Below are positions 1 to 10,063 of a DNA stretch of 64,000 nucleotides, one piece after another. Numbering within the stretch: position 1 is the stretch's first letter; the number at the start of each line of letters is the position of its first letter. Under the pieces are notes generated by a model. The model searched no databases. It was not told the DNA's origin and worked only from the letters and a program-made list of their open reading frames with translations. The DNA comes from Megalopta genalis (lineage: Eukaryota; Arthropoda; Insecta; Hymenoptera; Halictidae): NCBI RefSeq assembly GCF_051020955.1, contig NC_135016.1:10496001-10560000 (forward strand). The letters run 5' to 3'. A program made the position numbers and the translations under genes.

Positions 1-689
1 AAGTTGATCTCAAGGTAACGATTGATCGGTTCAGAAGCGGTACAAGAAATGTGAACCGGAGCGAATGAAATCGGTATAGCCCATTCTTCCTCTTAGAAAC
101 GATGAGTCGCGCTAGTAAATTCGTCACCGGGAAAACAGCGTTAGAGAGCTTTTCAACGAACGTAAGGAAAGCTGACGATAATTGTTGTTGGCCCAGGACC
201 CACGGCTCACCAGAATCTCGCGCGCTACCAATTCTAAAAATGATAACTGCTATATATACGTACGTGCGCCAGATAAAACTGCGATAAGTATAGTCGTTTT
301 ATTAATAAACCGCTCTGTTCACCCGCCGACTTTTTTTTCTCCGATTTACGAAATTCTGATATTGGCTGGCCCAGATTCGCCGGAGTCCGAATTATTTATG
401 TTGCACAATTGATACTGTTATTCCTGCCTCAAAGGTGACGAATTTAATTGAACTTGCCCCTGATCCATTCGATTTTCCTAGCACAGGTATATTCGATGAG
501 GCTCCTTAGCACGTTCCTTACCACGTGCATCACCGACTGTTTACGTTAAACTTTTCATTCAGGCAGCGTGTGCAATCAGTGTTACCCGTTTACATATTTA
601 CATCATGCGTTAAGAAGATAATAAGTTTAACACTTTGTCTGTGAGATAATAAGTTTAACACCGGCAGTTTTCTATAATGGTCGTTTTAA

Positions 690-927
690 CCCTTTGCACT
701 CGAAGCTATTTTAACTTTAAATATAAAATCGTTTTTCTAAATTATAGTATTTCTATTTTATATGACAAAATGCATTTTACGCGCGTGAAATTGACTCTTC
801 GAACTCGCACAACAGTTGCACTCTCAACGATCTCTTGAATTTAAACTTTGTTAATGTCAAAATTACCTTGAAACGTGATATAACAAATTTCAGTGGTGCC
901 TCAGAGTCACCACTCGAGTGCAAAGGG
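690..927. mobile_element. piggyBac-type MITE with TTAA target sites
   Basis: The element is 238 bp and lies between TTAA copies at 686-689 and 928-931. It starts CCCTTTGCACTCGA and ends with the exact reverse complement TCGAGTGCAAAGGG, giving a 14-bp perfect terminal inverted repeat. Flanking TTAA and CCC...GGG ends are hallmarks of piggyBac-superfamily elements. It has no coding capacity, so it would be non-autonomous. Just inside the right end is a small palindrome (CAGTGGTG...CACCACTC). Confidence 0.85.
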
Positions 928-3465
928 TTAAGATCAAGGATCCATGTATGGAGATTTCTCGATAACTGCCCGTAAAACGACAGGCAATTTCATTCGTAAC
1001 TCAGTCAATTATTTGGGGTAATATTATGGGATAAATTCTTCTAAAATTGTTATTTAAAAGAAAATCGTTGTAAAGCCTATTAATAAGCTACCGTGTGTAA
1101 AGTGGTGAGACTGAAGAATATATTTCCATCAAAATAATGAGGCGTTGCAAAAGATGCAGTACACATCGATCCAAGCAAAGAAGTTTGTTCGATTGTTATC
1201 TCTACAATAATTAATAATTACATGTAATGTACCAAGTCTAAACATCGAATGAAATGTCGAGCAAAATTCATCACTTTGCTGTGTCTAGAAGATTAGTAAC
1301 CCCTCTTTCACTCTTCTTTGACCCTTCTATGACGTTTCAAGCCTGTATGACTCGGTCCAACAGCTTTCAAATTCCCATTTTACTGCAGTCAAATTTATTG
1401 CATTCTGCAAATAATTATTTTCTTGCCTCTTCGTATTTTTATATTAGTTATAATATATCCGTCTATGTACATAATAAGCTTAATAACATTATAGTGCAGT
1501 TTCCAAAGATTAGCATAAGTTTTTGTGGACAGAAGTAACAGCTCCAGATGAAACGATCGAACCATGTTTACTAATCCAAAGACGCTAAAAACACAGCTGG
1601 GTTCGTCAGCTGTCGGATTAATCGTTGACATAATTTTTGATACCCAGAAAACTAATTAGGTTTGCAACGTTAGGCAACAAGTGTTGACGAGCCGAAAAGT
1701 GCCGTTCAGCGTTAATTATATCGCCTATTCGATGCACGCGCTTTCACCGTTCACGTGAACATGACTTTCCATGCGCGTGATTTGCGGCAGCCTGTCAACG
1801 TTACTGGAGCAATTGCTATCGTCTGAAAGACATTTTTCATTCCTGGGAACGGAAGATTTCTCGTTTCTACGCCTACGCGTCAGAAGATCGAGCCTCGAGA
1901 TCCATCTCTCCGATAAGGGAGGACCTGGCGAATTTCCTTGCACGTGATAAACGTGTGCTCCGGACTGTCGTCGTCTGATAAAACAAGATGATAGAGGTCA
2001 CAAGCGATCCAGGGGTAACGCGGAATGAACTCTGGCGATCCGCAGATCGTAGCTGACGTAACTCAATTGAGAAGAGAGCGACGGTCGAATCGTCTAGAAG
2101 CGAACGAATCAGAGGGTGCTGGTCACCGAAACGCTCGGTGCCAAGAAGGTGCACGTTCTCGTTCTATTGCTACAAATAGAATAATGCACTCGACCATCAT
2201 CGCGTGTTAAACACGACGCTAGCTCGCGTTGGAAGGTTGACCGATACCTCCAAGGACCGCTCCAAGGCTGTCACCTTCTCTAATTTCTAGGCGTGAGCTA
2301 ATTCGAGAAAAACGAACGACTTGTTACGCTGACTCTCTTGCCTTGATTTCCTGCTATTTCATACATTGAAATGGTCTTTTTGTACTATTCATTGGAAATA
2401 TGTTCTTTAAATTTTTATTATGCAATAGTGTATACCTTGAATTAACAAAATTCAATTATTTTCGACGGTAGAGTCTTTATAATTTCAGCTACTTCGATAC
2501 CAAAAATGTGAAATCGTTCGTTTCGACTGGCTTAGTATGTTTAGGGTTGAAGTACAGCCTGTTTAATACATACAGTACATTATATGAAATAATTGAGAAT
2601 GTAATTATATGTATATCCTGTGCCTTTTTTTTCTTATAATTAATCAAGGACTGCGCCACTTTGAGGGTGTTCGATTCATAGCAATCTTGCACAATTTTGT
2701 TTCTAGAGAAAACGATATTTTCAAGTCAATTTGACGTATGTGCTTCGTTATGCAAGCATTAAGGAATATCTCTGAATTTATTGCTTACGGTGATGTTACG
2801 TAAAAGATCAAATATTTGGTTGTTTCTTTATCTGAAGCAGTGAAGTTATTGCACCGTGGATAGGGTAGTTCTACAGTATACTGCATTGAGAAAATTCTGA
2901 CGCAGTCGTTTCGTAAAGAAATGGGAGAAGTGAAATATGTGAATGTTCCTTGAGATTTGCGCAACAAAAGCTATATCCCATATTTTTCTTAAACGTTGTT
3001 GTTTTCTTTGGAAAAATTACAGAATGTTGTCATATATTTGTTACACTCAACGTGGCATAATCATTGACGTATTTGTGCTAATGAATTCAGAACATAAATA
3101 ATTCTGAACATTTGCGATAAAGTTTCTGTAAGTTTAACTAACAAATTTTAATACTTTGTGTTGCGAATGCAGCTAAAATATTTTTTTAATATACTCGTGT
3201 CTGGTCGTTTAATATTTATGAGCTCTTTAAAAGGAAAGGAATAATCGTTCTTATAGAATTTATCAATGCGAAATTTCGTGGTATTCGTGTTTCATATGAA
3301 AAATTATGGAGATTGTTTATAGAGCCTGAAGTTCGCACAGTGATCCGTCAGAGTGCGCTTCGCGGCTTAGAACCTGAAATTTGCATAGGAATCCGTTAGA
3401 GTTCGCCTCGAGTCAGTCTCAATTGGTCTCAACACATTTAAATCCTTTATACTTGCTAACGATCA

Positions 3466-4184
3466 GCCACGTGTACAGTAATGACACCATACTTTCACAC
3501 CCAGCCGAGACTGGGGTTGTAAACCGCTTGACCTAGCGGCCTCGAGATCTTAAAGGCCAGATAGTATTGTAGCAGGACACGCGCAAAAAGTTTCCGCAGG
3601 TATAATATAATCCTTTTAATGCTGAAAATCTGTTCTCAAACAGAAAATCTGCATGTTTATTCCATGATGAAAATTATTTCGATCACTGTATGCCAATTAA
3701 ACTGGTCTTCAATGTCTACGTATAAATATATTCCCATAAAACTATATAAAGACAAAAACAGTTAACACATATCCCCTTCATGACTCGAATAATTGTACAA
3801 TGCTCTAATAAATAGACGGAATAGTTTGTTCGAATAAATAGATGGAATAATTTGTGTTCGAATAAATAGATAGAATAGTTCGATTGTACTTTTATGGGAA
3901 TATATTTATACGAAGGACATTGAAGACTAGTTCGATTGGCATACAGTGATCAAAATAATTACAGTGATCAAAATATGCAGTTTTTCAATTTTTATGCTAT
4001 GAGATAACGGTTCTGGGGAAGAAAGCATTTAGACCAGCAATAAAAGGGTTGACTATACCTGCGGAAACTCCTTTTGTCCGAGACATGGAAAATGCGACTT
4101 TTGACTTTGGGTTCCTGGACGTTCTGACCTAGCGACAGGCAGTTTACAACCCCTAATCTCGGGTCACGAAGTGTACAGTAACGG
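3466..4184. mobile_element. Foldback (long inverted repeat) element
   Basis: The two halves are inverted copies of each other. Left-arm blocks GGGGTTGTAAAC, GTTTCCGCAGGTATA, CTTCAATGTCTACGTATAAA and TATATTCCCATAAAA reappear on the opposite strand in the right arm with mismatches. The outer ends carry GTGTACAGTAA and its complement-like partner near 4175. The centre (about 3805-3890) holds three direct copies of a roughly 28-bp unit built on GAATAAATAGATGGAATA. No transposase is encoded. Exact ends and target duplication are uncertain. Confidence 0.65.
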
Positions 4185-4984
4185 TCTGTACAGGATTAAG
4201 ATTATGGTGAGATTTCCCCTGGCTTTCGGTCACTTCCGATCTAACTACAGAAGTAACAATAATCTCATATGTTCCTCAGACTCCTCCGTTTAATAGTAAG
4301 GGGTCTGAAGCCCCTTTTCAGGGCCTCAAATTGGGGAAAGCGAGAATGTTCATCCTGACTCGCTCAAGAAGTGAGAATGCCGAAGCCCGAATAAATTACA
4401 ATTTTCTGTGTAACCCAGGCCCACAAGCACAGCCTAGTTTCGCTGTAAACTGCGGATCAAAATTTCTACTAGACGTTTTGGAATTGTTTCATATAGTTTT
4501 TTACTTCTTTTTGTTGGTAAATTGTTCCAATCTTCAATAATTCTTAACACTAATTCTCTAAACCTCTGAATTTGAGAACCTTTTACAAGTAATTACTAAA
4601 TTAAATATATAGTCTTTCTAAAAAAATATGAATGCAAGTTTCAGCTTTGTTTTTCAAATTTTTAGAAATAAAAATCGTATAAAATTGCAAAATTATTCGT
4701 TGCTTTCGAAATTCCTTCTTATAGAGTAGAGCATTGATTGCTGTCTGTTGCAATTGACAAGTACTGGGATAGCTGAATTAACAAAATTGTGTAATTTATC
4801 GGTTTTCGAAAATTTTAATAATTGTTGAAATGATGGACTGAGTTGTTTACAATCTTACGAGGCGAAAAGTCGAATATCACGCCACGTGTTTCAGGGGTAC
4901 GAAGCACGGTAAAACAAGACGGCCTAGATTTCTCGTCTGTGTGGACACTCACGCATAGAACCAGCTGGTTTCATTGTCTCTCTC

Positions 4985-5095
4985 GATCATCTCCCGTTCT
5001 CTTTCTAAAGCAACTGCGCGGACCTGGATGTGCATTAAAATGGTGGGGATAAAAATGCTTACTACCGTGAGACAATGGCTTACTAAGGTGAAGCA
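4985..5095. repeat. Partial copy of the 6.8-7.3 kb foldback repeat
   Basis: The stretch reading GGATGTGCATTAAAATGGTG followed by GGGATAAAAATGCTTACT closely matches the left arm of the foldback at 6.82-7.33 kb (GGATGTGCAGTAAAATGATG followed by AAGACAAAAGTGCTTGCT). It looks like a solo arm fragment. Confidence 0.5.
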
Positions 5096-5324
5096 TGACT
5101 GTAGTTTCTTCAGGATGAGGTAATTAATTTTGTAATGAATTATGAACAATATTCTGTATGTACAGAGTTATAAATCTAAACTTTTGCGCTACTGCTAACA
5201 GAATATAATACCTGTTAGTTTTCATTCTGTACATCGATATGTACGAAGATACTAAACGGGTCCGAACTTATAACCGCTAGTTAGTCCCACAAGAACACGT
5301 AATTAATTAGAGGATGAAAATGCG

Positions 5325-5330
5325 TTTATT
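5325..5330 (-). terminator. Candidate polyadenylation signal for the TMEM45-like gene
   Basis: TTTATT on the plus strand is AATAAA on the minus strand, about 430 nt downstream of the TMEM45-like stop codon. It is the first good hexamer I noticed there. Hexamers are common in AT-rich DNA, so this is tentative. Confidence 0.3.
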
Positions 5331-5758
5331 GAAATGATGTATGTACATTTTGTACATTTTGGCACGTAGTTATGATCGAAGTAGAAAAACTTATTACAAA
5401 AGACGAGATTCTATAAATAAATAAGTGAGCAACAATATCGTAAGGCACCTCTTAAGTCCTAATGAGTATTCGTCCTACAATATATCAGGGCATTACAAAA
5501 CCGCTTATTGCTATGGTATTCCGTATAATTAGGGCCGTATAAAATAGTTGTTCGTTGTAGTAAAAAACGGAATATTGTTATAAATATTACGTCAAAAAAT
5601 ACTGACAGTGTAAAAGTTAAATTTGGTTTGTGCATTTTGATTATTTGGCTCTACACTACCATTAAAATGTTTCTCTAAGGTCATCAGCTTCGCGCACAGT
5701 GGAGTAAATGTTACATTTGCGCAAAGTTGAATGCATTTGATACTTTCACCAGAGATGT

Positions 5759-6537
5759 TCACATTCTCTGATCCGGTTCTTGGCAAAAATCGTAAATGGG
5801 TATCTCTGGTGGTCCCTCTAACATCAGTCTGGGTGCACAACTTCTTGTGACCACTACTATAGACAATGTAACTGCTGATGCAGCAGCCACGTGCCATGAG
5901 AATATCAGAGCAACAACTTCTGGCAGTATTGGAATTGCAGGATGCACACGTATCATGTGGACTATCCAGCTACCATGAATAATCGTGGTCCAGGCTCTCA
6001 AGAGCTTCAATTCTGGCCACACAACTTCCAATATAACAGCCACAGATGTTGTCCACGCTATAAATGCCAATATTAAATTGGCAACTAGCATGCTACTCCA
6101 AAAGAAGAAAAATCCTTCTATGAAGAAACTCTGAGCCAGAGCCATCTTAACCAACCCTTCGCTCACATTGTGAGGGAAGTAAAAGTTCAGAACATCGACA
6201 AGACCAGAGAATGCAAAGAACAGATAGATCGTAGCTAGTACAACTTTTGGGGAAACTGTACCAGTTTGAGGCATTTCACCTGTTATTGTGCCACCTAAGC
6301 CGACAGCAGTTGCTATCAGCTTCAAACTTCCCTCAATGGGATGGTTGTACAATAATCTCTCACATTTCTTTAGCAACTGTAATCCCTTTGTGGTGTTCGA
6401 ATCGTCTCTGCGTCTCAGAGAGACCCAATACTTGGCATAATCGTAGCACCATTTCAAGCCAAACCCATAGAATATAAATCCAAGAACAATGCACGCCAAA
6501 GAACTGTCCATGGAAATCATTGAGAATTGTTGTTGAA
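5759..6537 (-). CDS. TMEM45-family (DUF716) multi-pass membrane protein
   Basis: The protein is multi-pass with about six or seven hydrophobic segments. Family hallmarks are visible: YLFFAFSGLVDVL (human TMEM45B has YLFFAVSGIVDML), FFIEGFFFFW, LEVVWPELKLLRAWTTIIHG, and a late SWHVAAASAV corresponding to CWHYLAALSIVAV. The start is uncertain. A splice acceptor (CTTTCAG) lies at 6539-6540, so the exon begins at 6538; the first methionines after it are at 6520 and 6511, giving 250-253 aa. A 27-nt candidate upstream exon at 6698-6724 (TTTCAG before it, GTAAGT after) joins in frame without a stop and may carry the 5' UTR or the true N-terminus. TMEM45 proteins are about 275 aa, so a few N-terminal residues may be missing. 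Molecular function in insects is unclear. The family assignment is firm from the motifs, without a database search. Confidence 0.85.
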
Positions 6538-6819
6538 TCTGAAAGTCATACAAAATCAGTCAGACATATTGGAGCATGAAACAATGTAGTTTAAAGTGCA
6601 CAGAATAGCCAGAGATAAAGATATCAACCAGATATAGACAGAGAAAATATATTTACTTTTGACATCACTGTAAATTATTCAGTTATGTAAAACTTACCCC
6701 CTGGATCTTCCCCAGCTGCACTTTCTGAAATGGTTTATAGTAATAGTGTGAGTGAGGTGTCGGATAAATATCTTAGTGTGGGATTTAAGGACTGAGTATA
6801 CAATACATACACTACTGGC

Positions 6820-7330
6820 TCCACTCCTGCACAACTCTAGCTGCAGCTTGCTATGCAGTCGAAAATAAGGACAGAAATTGCTTTGCTCCGATTGGCTGAC
6901 GATTCAATGCTAAAACAGGATTCGCTGCGGATTGGATGTGCAGTAAAATGATGAAGACAAAAGTGCTTGCTTAGAGAGGAAGAAAAAAATTATTCATGTA
7001 TCTATGTATGCAGTTTACTTTTGCAATGCCCCATATGGTGTTTATTGCGACTAACTATGTAAGCATCGCTGAAACACATGAGGACTATCTCGTCTCGCCT
7101 CGTGTTCATCGGCGTTGGACAGACAATGCGTGTTCATAATAGAGTAAATACTCCTGCACGCTTTCTCAATTCTCTAAGTTGGCGCGCACATCCCCACCAT
7201 TTAATTCCGTATCCAATCCGCAGTGAATCCTGCCTCAGCAGTGAATCGTCTGCCAATCAGAGCAAAGAAAATGTCTGCGTCGACCCTTGCTAACGGATCA
7301 AGCTGCAGCCTGAAGGAGTACAGACACAGA
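6820..7330. mobile_element. Foldback repeat upstream of the TMEM45-like gene
   Basis: The left arm (about 6830-6975) and right arm (about 7190-7320) are inverted copies. CTGCAGCTTG, TTTGCTCCGATTGGCTGACG, CAGGATTCGCTGCGGATTGG and GATGTGC in the left arm match, with mismatches, the reverse complement of the right arm (TTTGCTCTGATTGGCAGACG, CAGGATTCACTGCGGATTGG). A partial third copy lies near 5.0 kb. There is no coding capacity. The left arm starts about 100 bp from the candidate upstream exon of the TMEM45-like gene, so it could affect that promoter. Confidence 0.65.
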
Positions 7331-8050
7331 CGAAGTATCAGAGAAGATCGGGCATCATATGGGGTTTCTTGTCACATGTTCTGAAATACCGACATCGCTA
7401 AAAGCCAGAGGTTTTCTCTACAGTGTAAAAGGAGCAAGAGGCTCCTGGCGCTTTAAATACAGCAAACCTGAACCAGGTCTTCTCGCGCTCTTTGCCAAAA
7501 TAGAACAGTCAGCTACACAGTGGTGGCGACTCTAAAAATACAAGCTGCATACAATGTTGCAGCGCGAGCTCGAGACTTTCCAGCTTGTCGAATCATCGAG
7601 ATGTTTGTAACTGAAAATTCAGAGGAGATTACACAGCAGACATCATATCTATGATTACTTGAAACGAAACATTGTTTTATAAATGTCGAAACTTCATTTG
7701 CAAAGTAGAGGTATATAATTTTAATAAAATAACGCGTGATTCGTGTTAAAAACAGTTTACTTCGCAGCAGGACTGAGGAAAAATAGATTTTTGAAATAGT
7801 AGATAGACTATAAATATTTTTATCTTCTCGTGTAGTATAGAATTTGGCCAACAAACGTTTTTTGTAATATTAGTTGCATATGAATATTACGTAGTTAAAT
7901 ATATTTAAAATGTTATTTCCATGTGTAATTACTATTTCAAAAAAAGTTTATTTGCCAAATTTTGTATTGCATGAGAAGATGAACGTATTTATAGTCTATT
8001 TACTATTTCAGAAATTTATTTTCCCCAGCCCTGCTTCACAGCCATTAGCT

Positions 8051-8136
8051 CGATGTAATTATCGATTTCGAATCTGTTATAAAATGATCGAGGTTTCGTT
8101 CGATTTATAACCGATCTAAAATCGAAAATTACATCG
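8051..8136. repeat. 86-nt near-perfect hairpin
   Basis: The left arm begins CGATGTAATTATCGATTTCG and the right arm ends CGAAAATTACATCG. The arms pair over about 35 bp with a few mismatches and a loop of roughly 15-20 nt. Size and shape resemble a microRNA precursor, but a tiny foldback transposon relic is equally possible. No homologue is recognised. Confidence 0.6.
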
Positions 8137-8239
8137 ATTGCCCGGGTCTCACCACGTGGAGGTTGCTGTGACTGGAGACCCGAAAGGGAGTCAGAACGAA
8201 ACCAGAATTCGTTATGGCTCCCTTTCTTACAACAACAAG

Positions 8240-8325
8240 TTTTATTTAATAACTAACGCCTTAGTAAATAACGCCTTAATAAATAACACGTTAATAAATA
8301 ACGTCTTAATAATTACGCGTCATCC
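8240..8325. repeat. Short tandem repeat, about 18-bp unit
   Basis: Four or five copies of a unit close to TAATAAATAACGCCTTAA occur in a row with small changes (TAGTAAATAACG, TAATAAATAACACG, TAATAAATAACG). Confidence 0.7.
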
Positions 8326-8889
8326 CTAGATAATATATCTGGATGACATCCCTCAATGAAAACCTAACAAGATCATATTTTCAATTAAGTTGGTGGCATC
8401 CTTCCATCGTCGCTGTGTCCATTTCGTTTGTTAAACGAAACACGCTATCGATTGAAAATGAAAAACCCCCGTGCATCTTCATTTTTGTCTACGCGACACT
8501 GAATGGAAATGCGTCTCCAAATACATCAGATATGAAAAAAAATTTTTTGAATAAAAGGGGAATACATATATATTTGGAAAGATCTTCAAAAATGATCAGT
8601 AGTGACCACTAGAATGACCATTGCTGACCACAGGACTGGACCAAAGGTTAAATGGACCCTGGAGGTTGGTCCACCCATGGTCAAACCACTTCTAGAGGAG
8701 ATTCCTTGAAACTCGACTGTTCCCTCCAGCGAGCACAACGCAACTGACTGAACGATAATCCGCCGCCGAACAATGTTGTCCCGAACCGAATGTTGTCCCC
8801 ACCAATGACTTCGATGAACGTTGATCGCAACGATCAACGTTCGTGAATTATTAAATCGAATTTCCGTCATTAATAAATTTATTAGTTCT

Positions 8890-9430
8890 GGCTTCTTAAT
8901 ATTTACAACAATTTCGTTTATTAGAAATCTGGTTAAGCACCCCCTTGGCTATTTTGCCTTTTAATTTGTTAATGAAAATAACCGATAGAATCAGAAATAT
9001 GGAGTAATGTTTCGAGCATGAATATTTCGAGAAATTTTTGCAGCAGACGAGTTTCGTTAATAAATTGATTGCTTTTTGACGTTTAATATTTAGGGGAATT
9101 TTTTTTGCCAATGATACTATCGAGCACTCCTGTGATTATTTCGTTATATCATTTCGTAATGGAAATAATTAATGACGTCGAATATACGGAGTGATTTTTA
9201 AAGCATCGATGTGTCGAAGAATCATTACATTGAGAATATTCTACTGATATATTTATTATTTCTAGCTGATCAATAATTACAAGAATTTGCTTTCCTAATG
9301 ATAGCTTCTAATACTCCTCTTATCTGCTTTAAAATCTAATGTTTAGCAAAAATAGTTAACAGAATTCGAGGTACAGACGAACGTTTCAAGCACAAATATT
9401 TCGAAAAATAATTTCGATAAATCATTCGAT
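8890..9430. repeat. Diverged tandem repeat, unit about 170-190 bp
   Basis: Three related blocks recur in order: a phrase like CACTCC...TTATTTCG, then GAATATACGGAGT or its variants, then CGAGCATGAATATTTCGAGA, AAGCATCGATGTGTCGAAGA and CAAGCACAAATATTTCGAAA. Similarity is low but the order is kept, suggesting an old tandem duplication. A dot plot would be needed for precise units. Confidence 0.4.
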
Positions 9431-10034
9431 ACACACACGTTTCGAAGTTTGCGAAGACTATGGCTCCAAATTGAAAAGAGTCGTTTGAATATACGCGCCG
9501 TTTGAATGCGTGAGTTCCAAATACGAATGAGGTATACAGAATACTCGTTCCTCGCTAAGAAGCTTAAACTTTTTAAATTTTGGTAACGATAAGCACGACA
9601 CGAGAATGGTAATGGGACTTTTGAAATCCCAATTTTGGGCGACAAAAGAATAAATTAGGTGTCAAATCTACTCTTATACCTCGTCGGTCATCAAACTTCA
9701 ATCAAAGAGTTATCTTAACTGGACCTCACATAACTATACCTAATAATCAAAATCTAAAGACAGCTGCACGAAAACCCGTATCATATTATTTAATAATATG
9801 GCAGTATGAAAATGTAAATTATTAGCAACGTAATATTATCATGATTACTATTTGCATGATTGACAGTGTGAATTAATCTGCAAAAATAAATTACGTAAGT
9901 TCTATTAATTTCTTTAATTGGAAAATAAAAGGACAGCCTCGAACTTGGCCCACTCTTATACCTCCTTTGTGATACGTAATTAAAATCTTTCATATATTTA
10001 CACAGTTCCGTTTTATATACAAAGTGGTCGCATT

Positions 10035-10040
10035 TTTATT
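10035..10040 (-). terminator. Candidate polyadenylation signal for the ACE-like gene
   Basis: TTTATT on the plus strand gives AATAAA on the transcript strand, 24 nt after the stop codon of the ACE-like gene. That would make a very short 3' UTR, so a later site may be used instead. Confidence 0.3.
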
Positions 10041-10063
10041 ACTTTGGTCGTCGCTTCCATTTA

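Larger units (their letters stand above)
1..5324. other. Gene-free stretch
   Basis: No open reading frame here resembles a known protein, and all are short (under about 100 codons) in AT-rich sequence. The recognisable content is a TTAA-flanked MITE near 0.7-0.9 kb, a foldback element at about 3.47-4.18 kb, and near 5.0 kb a partial copy of the repeat seen again at 6.8-7.3 kb. The last few hundred bases are probably the 3' untranslated region of the TMEM45-like gene. Confidence 0.6.
7331..10063. other. Intergenic stretch between the ACE-like and TMEM45-like genes
   Basis: No gene is recognised. It contains an 86-nt hairpin at 8051-8136, a pair of short stem-loops at 8141-8232, a short tandem array at 8240-8325, and diverged tandem sequence at about 8890-9430. 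The part just below 10064 should include the 3' untranslated region of the ACE-like gene. Confidence 0.6.
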
